Below, in pieces: positions 15,974 to 21,002 of a stretch of DNA of 21,002 nucleotides. Made by a program: the position numbers and the translations under genes. This DNA is from Duodenibacillus sp964509205 (GTDB lineage: Bacteria; Pseudomonadota; Gammaproteobacteria; Burkholderiales; Burkholderiaceae_F). The DNA lies in contig CAZDVW010000026.1 of the NCBI GenBank assembly GCA_964509205.1, forward strand, positions 1 through 21,002, given 5' to 3'. Positions within the stretch are counted from its first letter, which is position 1; each line of letters opens with the position of its first letter. The notes under the pieces are model-generated. The model did no database searches. It had not been told where the DNA came from and worked only from the letters and a program-made list of their open reading frames with translations.

Positions 15974-17371
15974 ATGCCAGAAGATACCGTCACTTTTAAT
16001 TCGTTTCAGTTTGATCCGCGCATTGCTTCAGCAATTTCCGAGATGGGGTACGTTACGCCGACTCCGATTCAGGCGAAGGCCATCCCGCCGGTGATGCAGG
16101 GAAAAGATGTCATGGGGGCAGCGCAAACGGGAACCGGAAAGACGGCAGGTTATGGTTTACCGGCTCTTAACCGAGTTCTGCCCAAAGCCAATACATCGGC
16201 TTCGCCGGCTAGACATCCGGTTCGGGTGCTCGTTCTCACTCCAACGCGAGAACTGGCTGATCAGGTAAACGAGAATTTGAAGGCCTATGCCAAGAACACG
16301 CCTTTGCGCGTCGGAGTTGTCTTCGGCGGCGTTGACATTAAGCCACAACAAGCCGAATTGATGCGAGGGGTTGAGATTCTGACGGCAACTCCTGGGCGTT
16401 TGCTGGATCATATTGAAGGCCGCACGGTCAATCTGTCACAAGCAGAGATTGTGATTTTGGATGAAGCAGACCGAATGCTTGATATGGGATTCCTTCCGGA
16501 CATTTCTCGCATTCTGAAATTGTTGCCGGCGAAAAGACAAAGTTTGATGTTCTCGGCTACTTTCTCGCCTGAAATCAAAAAGCTAGCGAAAAATTTCCTT
16601 ATTGATCCCGTCTATGTTGAGGTTGCACGGCAAAATTCAGTAGCGGATACCGTTGAGCAGGTTCTTCTTAAAGTTGACGAAGACGAAAAGACAAACGCGT
16701 TAATCGAGATTTTGCAAAATGGTTACGAGGACCGGACTCCCGCGGAGTCGGTTCTTGTTTTCGTTAACTCTAAACTGGTTTGTCGCAGGCTGGCGCGCAC
16801 TCTGGAGCGTCAAGGATTGACGGCAGAAGCGATTCACGGAGATAAAACGCAAGAAGAACGCATGGAGACCCTCGAGCGTTTCAAAGAGGGGCAGTGCAAG
16901 GTCTTGGTTGCGACTGATGTGGCTGCGCGAGGCCTTGATATTGCGCAGCTTCCCTGTGTGATTAACTATGACGTTCCTTTTTCGGCCGAAGACTATGTTC
17001 ACAGAATCGGGCGAACGGGACGAGCAGGGGCAAAGGGACTGGCATTAATGTTGGCGACATCGTCAGATTCGCGCAATGTCAGTGCCATTGAACATCTGAC
17101 AAAACAAAAATTTCCGATAACAGAATTTTCTGTCCCGAGACGTTTTAAATTTTCTCGCAAGAACAGGCCGAACCGCGAGGAAGATCACGAGGGGAGAAAG
17201 ATTCCCATGGCAAATCCTCTGCCGGAAATGCCCTACGATCCGATCTTTGACGCGCCGTATGTGGCTTCGAAGGAATTGCCGAAGAAAGAAAAAATTGAGC
17301 CAGCCGAAGAGATTCGTCCAAAGAAGAAAACTGTGCGCGTCTCTGCTTTGCTCGGAGGATTCCCACATTAA
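15974..17371 (+). CDS. rhlE: DEAD-box RNA helicase, RhlE type
   Basis: A 465-residue ATP-dependent RNA helicase for RNA unwinding in ribosome assembly and RNA decay. All the family motifs are in order: Q motif FNSFQFDPRIASAISEMGY with TPTPIQ, motif I AQTGTGKT (K56), PTRELADQ, TPGRLLD, DEAD (D163-166), SAT in MFSATF, VFVNSK, ATDVAARGLDI and HRIGRTGRAG. The C-terminal tail (about 385-465) is basic and low complexity, as in RhlE. The start must be the ATG at 15974, since the Q motif begins eight residues later and no other in-frame start codon precedes it outside the tRNA. That leaves only 14 nt after the tRNA CCA and no Shine-Dalgarno, so the mRNA 5' end is probably made by tRNA 3' processing. 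Confidence 0.95.
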   Translation: MPEDTVTFNSFQFDPRIASAISEMGYVTPTPIQAKAIPPVMQGKDVMGAAQTGTGKTAGYGLPALNRVLPKANTSASPARHPVRVLVLTPTRELADQVNENLKAYAKNTPLRVGVVFGGVDIKPQQAELMRGVEILTATPGRLLDHIEGRTVNLSQAEIVILDEADRMLDMGFLPDISRILKLLPAKRQSLMFSATFSPEIKKLAKNFLIDPVYVEVARQNSVADTVEQVLLKVDEDEKTNALIEILQNGYEDRTPAESVLVFVNSKLVCRRLARTLERQGLTAEAIHGDKTQEERMETLERFKEGQCKVLVATDVAARGLDIAQLPCVINYDVPFSAEDYVHRIGRTGRAGAKGLALMLATSSDSRNVSAIEHLTKQKFPITEFSVPRRFKFSRKNRPNREEDHEGRKIPMANPLPEMPYDPIFDAPYVASKELPKKEKIEPAEEIRPKKKTVRVSALLGGFPH

Positions 17372-17397
17372 AAGCAGTTTCTCAGAGTCACCGAGAG

Positions 17398-17455
17398 TTT
17401 TCGACTTTTGGTCGAAAAAAAACTCCAGATAGCTTTGAGCATCTGGAGTTTTTAC
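17398..17455. terminator. Double-hairpin bidirectional terminator between rhlE and the H1-like gene
   Basis: A first hairpin TTTTCGAC/GTCGAAAA (17398-17418) is followed by AACTCCAGAT (17421-17430) pairing with ATCTGGAGTT (17441-17450), with an inner GCT/AGC pair. T runs follow on both strands (TTTTT on plus, TTTTTTTT on minus). It serves both convergent genes. Confidence 0.88.
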
Positions 17456-17474
17456 TTCTTAAATTCGGAGAAAA

Positions 17475-18239
17475 TTACTTCTTCGCCGGTGCTTTCTTTG
17501 TTGCTGCCTTCTTAGCGACAGGCTTCTTAGCAACAGGCTTCTTGGCAACGACTTTCTTTGCCGGAGCCTTCTTTTCTGCCACTTTCTTAGCAGCAGGCTT
17601 CTTGGCAACGACTTTCTTTGCCGGTGCCTTCTTCTCCGCTACTTTCTTAGCCACAGGTTTCTTGGCAACGACTTTCTTTGCCGGAGCCTTCTTCTCTGCA
17701 ACTTTCTTAGCAGCGGGCTTCTTGGCAACGACTTTCTTTGCCGGCGCCTTCTTTTCTGCCACTTTCTTAGCAGCAGGCTTCTTGGCAACGACTTTCTTTG
17801 CCGGGGCTTTCTTCTCTGCTACTTTCTTGGCAGCAGGCTTTTTAGCGACGACTTTCTTCGCAACAACTTTTTTGGCCGGGGCTTTTTTCTCAGTCACTTT
17901 CTTAGCGACAGGTTTTTTGGCCACGGCTTTCTTTGCAGAAGTCGTTTTTTTCGCTGGTTTCTCAGCGGGTTTCACGGCCGCAACGGCCGCTGTCTCAGGA
18001 GCATTCGTCATTACTGTTTCCTTTGGTTGTGTAGCAACGGCTACGTTGGTTTGACGAGAAACTAAATCCAGGATTTCCGACAGTAGCGAAGTGGAAGCTT
18101 CGTACATTTCTTTGGCCACAGGCTCTGTGATGCGTCGCGTTTCTGAGGTCAGTTCCGTGCGGAAAGCAACCGCAGCCTTAAAAAGTCTGTCGCTTGCATC
18201 CTTGATACGTGACTCATCGTTTTTTTTGGCAATGGGCAT
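17475..18239 (-). CDS. Lysine/alanine-rich histone H1-like protein (AlgP/HC1-like)
   Basis: The 254-residue product has an N-terminal helical segment (1-70: MPIAKKNDESRIKDASDRLF onward, amphipathic with Leu/Ala spacing). A short Ala/Thr/Pro linker follows, and from about residue 90 to the end there is a very basic Lys/Ala/Val/Pro tail. The tail is made of 20-residue units of the form KKVAEKKAPAKKVVAKKPAA. Such tails bind DNA without specificity in AlgP and bacterial H1-like proteins, so a nucleoid role is likely. The start is the ATG at 18239, with GGAGA (18250-18246) six nt upstream; an upstream in-frame ATG at 18317 lies before this site and is less likely. The N-terminal part also resembles phasin-like helices, so an additional role cannot be excluded. 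Confidence 0.85.
   Translation of the reverse strand: MPIAKKNDESRIKDASDRLFKAAVAFRTELTSETRRITEPVAKEMYEASTSLLSEILDLVSRQTNVAVATQPKETVMTNAPETAAVAAVKPAEKPAKKTTSAKKAVAKKPVAKKVTEKKAPAKKVVAKKVVAKKPAAKKVAEKKAPAKKVVAKKPAAKKVAEKKAPAKKVVAKKPAAKKVAEKKAPAKKVVAKKPVAKKVAEKKAPAKKVVAKKPAAKKVAEKKAPAKKVVAKKPVAKKPVAKKAATKKAPAKK
17541..17840. repeat. 60-bp tandem repeats inside the H1-like gene
   Basis: Five consecutive 60-bp units in perfect register, each starting close to GCAACGACTTTCTTTGCCGG on the plus strand. Partial units continue on both sides. Differences between units are mostly at third codon positions (GGA, GGT, GGC, GGG in the same place), so the 20-residue protein unit is conserved while the DNA diverges. 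Confidence 0.95.
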
Positions 18240-18471
18240 ATGTGGTCTCCGAGGAGAAAATCTGACAGTCGCAAGGTTATCACCTCTAAAAAAAAATAGG
18301 CAAATAAAACAGAGCACAATTTATCGTAATTACCCTAATTTCAGAGCATTTTTGAAAAGAAGAAAGGAATAAAAAATGTCAGAGAAAAATGCCAGAGGAA
18401 AGAGACTTTTTTTCGGTGTTTTCTTTTTTTGCTAAACTGCGGCTCGCTCGCAACGACATATGCCGTGTTTT

Positions 18472-18562
18472 GGAAGGGTGGCAGAGAGGTCGAATGCGCC
18501 GGACTCGAAATCCGGTATACGGTTATACCGTATCGTGGGTTCAAATCCCACCCCTTCCGCCA
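18472..18562 (+). tRNA. tRNA-Ser(CGA)
   Basis: A 91-nt class II tRNA. The acceptor GGAAGGG pairs with CCCTTCC, the discriminator is G and CCA is encoded. The anticodon stem CCGGA/TCCGG encloses CTCGAAA with anticodon CGA, reading UCG. The long variable arm TACGGTTATACCGTA is diagnostic of tRNA-Ser. The T arm reads GTGGGTTCAAATCCCAC. A small CCAG/CTGG hairpin with TTTT follows at 18560-18575. Confidence 0.97.
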
Positions 18563-18704
18563 GTTGGCTGGTTTTCACGTGCCTATCTGCTTCTCTTTCA
18601 GGGAAGAATCCTATTTTTTGCGGACAGCTGTAGCTGCTTCTTGGAATTTTTCGGACAATCGTTTTGCAGGATGCGCCTTCTAGGATTTCATCGAGGGTGG
18701 TTTT

Positions 18705-18779
18705 ATGCGTGAAGCGGTTAAGCATGAAGAGGAAAAGCAGAACTGTTTGATGACAGATGAGGCATTGCAGAGCAGATAA
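18705..18779 (+). CDS. Possible 24-residue small protein
   Basis: ATG at 18705 opens 24 codons ending TAA at 18777-18779. GAGGG (18693-18697) stands 7 nt before it, a normal ribosome site spacing, and a stable hairpin begins 10 nt after the stop. The product is very hydrophilic with a run of charged residues (KHEEEK) and no membrane segment. The frame is short enough to occur by chance; the ribosome site and the hairpin are the only arguments for it. Confidence 0.25.
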   Translation: MREAVKHEEEKQNCLMTDEALQSR

Positions 18780-18788
18780 ATTGTTTTG

Positions 18789-18818
18789 GGAAGACGATTT
18801 CGGTTTCCGAATTCTTCC
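18789..18818 (+). terminator. Hairpin, possible terminator
   Basis: GGAAGA (18789-18794) pairs with TCTTCC (18813-18818) and TTCGG (18799-18803) with CCGAA (18807-18811), with a 4x1 internal loop and a three-base loop. The tail TGAATTTTC is only weakly T-rich. It could end a transcript from tRNA-Ser or the small frame upstream. Confidence 0.4.
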
Positions 18819-18912
18819 TGAATTTTCTAAGAGGCGATAGGTTCTCTTTTTCCGCATCATCTCCTTAGATGGATGCGGGTTTAAACGGTCGCTTTAAAAT
18901 AGGTAAAACTGC

Positions 18913-19539
18913 GTGACTGAATCCGTTGATCCTTCAATTCTGATAGAAACAGCGCTGCTGACAAGTCCGGTTGCATTGAAAATTGAAGATCTTTCTCGCC
19001 TGTTTGATGGGCGGCTTGATCGCGAGGCGATTATCAATGAACTGGGGCGTCTGGCTTCATTTTGGCTCGGACGCGGTTTGCGTCTGACGGAAACGGAAAG
19101 CGGATGGCGCTTTCAGAGCACTCCGGAGATTTCTTCGCATCTGGCCAAGCTTGTGGAAGAAAAGCCTGCACGTTATTCACGAGCGGTACTGGAGACATTA
19201 GCAATTATTGCTTACCGGCAGCCTGCAACGCGTGGCGATATTGAAGAAATCCGAGGCGTGTCTGTCAATCCAAATGTCATACGACAACTGGAGGAGCGGG
19301 GCTGGATTGAAACGATCGGACACAGGGAAACTCCGGGACGCCCGGCTTTATTCGCCACAACAAGTTTGTTTTTGGATGATTTAGGACTGAAAAGCCTTGC
19401 TGATCTTCCAGCCCTTTCTGGGGATGAACCGAAGGGAGAAGAATTTGAACTTTTCGCCAATGAACTCAAAGACAAGACGTCTGAATGCGATGAAAAGCAA
19501 CCGGAAGATCAATCCAGAAAAACGGATGATGAACTATGA
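18913..19539 (+). CDS. scpB: Segregation and condensation protein B (ScpB)
   Basis: ScpB is the winged-helix kleisin partner of the SMC-ScpA condensin, which compacts and separates sister chromosomes. The 208-residue product has two winged-helix units (about 12-80 and 87-170). The second carries the family signature: RYSRAVLETLAIIAYRQPATRGDIEEIRGV as split blocks, then QLEERGWIETIGHRETPGRP and LDDLGLKSLADLP. The start is a GTG at 18913, preceded only by a weak TAGGT. The acidic C-terminal tail is not conserved in the family. Its stop overlaps the rluB start (ATGA). The partner scpA is not in the window. Presence of ScpB points to SMC-type rather than MukBEF condensin. Confidence 0.95.
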   Translation: MTESVDPSILIETALLTSPVALKIEDLSRLFDGRLDREAIINELGRLASFWLGRGLRLTETESGWRFQSTPEISSHLAKLVEEKPARYSRAVLETLAIIAYRQPATRGDIEEIRGVSVNPNVIRQLEERGWIETIGHRETPGRPALFATTSLFLDDLGLKSLADLPALSGDEPKGEEFELFANELKDKTSECDEKQPEDQSRKTDDEL

Positions 19540-20867
19540 GTGAAGAACAGAAAGAAGTTGAAATGTCGCTTGCTCTGTCTGAGAAAGAGCCGGAGACGAA
19601 GAAAGCCCGCAAGTCCCCGGTTCGCAGTCGCCTTCGGGTGAAAAAAAGAACAGAAACTCAAGAGGAAATGCCTCTTTCGACAGAAGCCGCTCCGCAGGCT
19701 GAAGAAACGGTTGCTGAGGGAGTGCAGACTTCTTTTGTCGGTGCAGTCGAGGAACCCGGCGTTGGCTCACCAGAGGATTCCGATGAGGAAACGGCAAGAA
19801 GTTTTTCTTCTGAAAAGATCTTTGATCCAATCGTTCAAAAGCGCGGAAAGCGTGCTGTGAAAAAAGCACTTGTGGCGCAGAGCGAAAAGCTTCATAAAGT
19901 TTTGGCAGACGCCGGCATGGGATCGCGTCGGGATATGGAACAGTTAATCCTTGAAGGCCGTATTTCGGTGAACGGAGAACCTGCACATCTCGGACAGCGG
20001 GTTTTGGCGACGGATGTCGTGCGTATGAACGGCCGCATCATTAAGCGGGAAGTGAGTGCTGAAGGCAAGAAGAAGCCGCCGCGCGTGATTGTGTACAACA
20101 AGCCGGCCGGAGAAATCGTCAGCCAAGATGATCCTGAGGGGCGTCCGAGTGTTTTCGAGCATCTTCCGAAAGTCAGTCACGGACGTTGGATTTCCGTTGG
20201 TCGCCTTGACTTTAATACAGAGGGACTTCTCCTTTTTACGACAAGCGGGGAGCTGGCTAACCGCCTGATGCATCCGCGTTACAGCGTGGAGCGGCAGTAT
20301 GCCGTTCGAGCAGCCGGCACAATGACCGACGAAGCGCGGACAGCACTCACGACAGGGGTTGAGTTGGAAGACGGACCGGCTAACTTCTCCTCGATTGAGG
20401 ACAAGGGCGGAGAGGGTGTTAATCGATGGTATCTGGTTACGATCAATGAGGGCAGAAACCGTGAAGTACGCCGATTGTTTGCAGCAGTCGGATTAACGGT
20501 GAGTCGTCTGATCCGCGTGCGCTACGGTGCCGTTCATTTGCCGCATTCTCTTGCTCGGGGTAAGACGTTTGAGTTGAAGCCTGATTGGGTTTCTGCTTGG
20601 ATGGCCGATCTCAAGATCGATACTGCCTCTGTTGAGAAAAAACCTGCTTCGCATTTCAAGGGAGCGAAGTCGAAAAGAAGCGCACACTCGCACGGGCACG
20701 GACAGAAAGGACGGGCGATCGATCCGATGACGAGCACGGTGCATTATCTTGCCAACGGCAGTTTGGGGGAATCCTCTAAGCTTTTCGCAAGACGACTGGC
20801 AGACGATGCCTCTGCAGGCGGATACCGAATCGGCGGACGGCAGCGATCCTCTAAAAAGCGTTTTTAA
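19536..20867 (+). CDS. rluB: 23S rRNA pseudouridine synthase RluB-type
   Basis: An RsuA/RluB-family enzyme, which in E. coli RluB makes pseudouridine at 23S position 2605. The 443-residue product has an S4 RNA-binding domain at about 116-172 (EKLHKVLADAGMGSRRDMEQ). The catalytic domain holds D225 in GRLDFNTEGLLLF and the later motif NEGRNREVRRLF. It is longer than E. coli RluB. An N-terminal extension of about 113 residues is acidic with basic patches and looks disordered, and a C-terminal basic tail (about 365-443) is rich in Lys, Arg, Ser and His. The ATG overlaps the scpB stop by 4 bp, indicating coupling; scpB-rluB adjacency is widespread in bacteria. RluB is preferred over RsuA or RluE because of the S4 domain, tails and context. 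Confidence 0.93.
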   Translation: MSEEQKEVEMSLALSEKEPETKKARKSPVRSRLRVKKRTETQEEMPLSTEAAPQAEETVAEGVQTSFVGAVEEPGVGSPEDSDEETARSFSSEKIFDPIVQKRGKRAVKKALVAQSEKLHKVLADAGMGSRRDMEQLILEGRISVNGEPAHLGQRVLATDVVRMNGRIIKREVSAEGKKKPPRVIVYNKPAGEIVSQDDPEGRPSVFEHLPKVSHGRWISVGRLDFNTEGLLLFTTSGELANRLMHPRYSVERQYAVRAAGTMTDEARTALTTGVELEDGPANFSSIEDKGGEGVNRWYLVTINEGRNREVRRLFAAVGLTVSRLIRVRYGAVHLPHSLARGKTFELKPDWVSAWMADLKIDTASVEKKPASHFKGAKSKRSAHSHGHGQKGRAIDPMTSTVHYLANGSLGESSKLFARRLADDASAGGYRIGGRQRSSKKRF

Positions 20868-20897
20868 GTTTGTCTCACCGCAGTTGCGTCGTACAAA

Positions 20898-20920
20898 GTT
20901 TGTTTTAAAAGGAAACAAAC
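20898..20920. other. A/T-rich hairpin downstream of rluB
   Basis: GTTTGTTT (20898-20905) pairs with AAACAAAC (20913-20920). No T run follows on the plus strand, so termination is uncertain. The rest of 20868-21002 shows no gene start I can support before the window ends. Confidence 0.35.
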
Positions 20921-21002
20921 GCAGTTGATGACTGTCGGGAAGTCTGGCAGGGCTGACGCACGGCGAAGATAACAAGTAGGAAAGAAGAATCGCAAAAAAA
21001 CT

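Larger units (their letters stand above)
18563..18912. other. Intergenic region between tRNA-Ser and scpB
   Basis: This 350-bp stretch has no recognised gene. It contains a possible 24-codon reading frame (18705-18779), a strong hairpin just after it (18789-18818), and a second hairpin CCGCATC/GATGCGG (18852-18878) shortly before scpB. TAAAAT at 18895-18900 could be a -10 but would leave scpB nearly leaderless. A long minus-strand frame here reads antisense through the tRNA and is spurious. Confidence 0.5.

Noticed and set aside
17521..17840. CRISPR array
   Set aside because: The 60-bp periodicity is contiguous coding repeat without spacers and stays in frame.
17542..18054. A 170-codon plus-strand frame rich in Phe, Ala and Thr
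   Set aside because: It is the antisense reading of the Lys/Ala repeat tail of the H1-like gene; the repetitive hydrophobic look is an artefact of the complement.
18432..18860. A 142-codon minus-strand frame containing GVGFEPTIRY
   Set aside because: It reads antisense through tRNA-Ser; this peptide pattern is a well-known artefact of antisense tRNA translation.

Overview
The window looks like a chromosomal segment from a betaproteobacterium of the order Burkholderiales. The relatives that best fit are gut Sutterellaceae of the Sutterella/Parasutterella type; this is an inference from gene content and moderate GC, not from a marker comparison. Supporting points are a DarP (YjgA) gene followed by a MogA-type gene, SMC-ScpB rather than MukB condensin, a lysine/alanine-rich histone H1-like protein, and a Firmicutes-style YolD/Y-polymerase pair that suggests exchange in a gut community. 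Most genes are housekeeping. There is no prophage, insertion sequence or CRISPR array.

Layout. 1-3013: a ferrous iron uptake operon, feoA-feoB-feoC, with a good sigma-70 promoter, a perfect 19-bp Fur box and a terminator shared with the convergent tsaD. 3038-4096 (minus): tsaD for t6A tRNA modification. 4397-5530: asd, with its own terminator. 5629-7733 (minus): darP, then a coupled gene encoding an unusual fusion of a degenerate MogA-like domain to a carboxylesterase with an intact catalytic triad. 7931-8815: htpX, whose stop codon overlaps that of a convergent gene (8812-9606) with an FtsK-gamma-like winged helix at its C-terminus and an otherwise unrecognised body. 9698-12538 (minus): valS. 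12877-13422: ppa. 13556-15513: a YolD-like gene translationally coupled to a Y-family DNA polymerase. 15578-15654 (minus): tRNA-Arg(ACG) with promoter and terminator. 15883-17371: a CAU-anticodon tRNA, probably tRNA-Ile2, only 14 nt upstream of an RhlE-type DEAD-box helicase. 17475-18239 (minus): the H1-like protein, with 60-bp tandem repeats. 18472-18562: tRNA-Ser(CGA). 18913-20867: the scpB-rluB overlapping pair.

How the genes relate. The window is a mosaic of small transcription units rather than one pathway. Several concern translation: tsaD, darP (ribosome assembly), valS, rluB, rhlE and three tRNAs. feoABC handles iron, asd makes precursors of lysine, threonine, methionine and cell wall, htpX handles membrane protein quality, and scpB handles chromosome folding. 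The least ordinary parts are the MogA-esterase fusion, the YolD/Y-polymerase cassette beside tRNA-Arg, the FtsK-gamma-like orphan and the tRNA-helicase dicistron.
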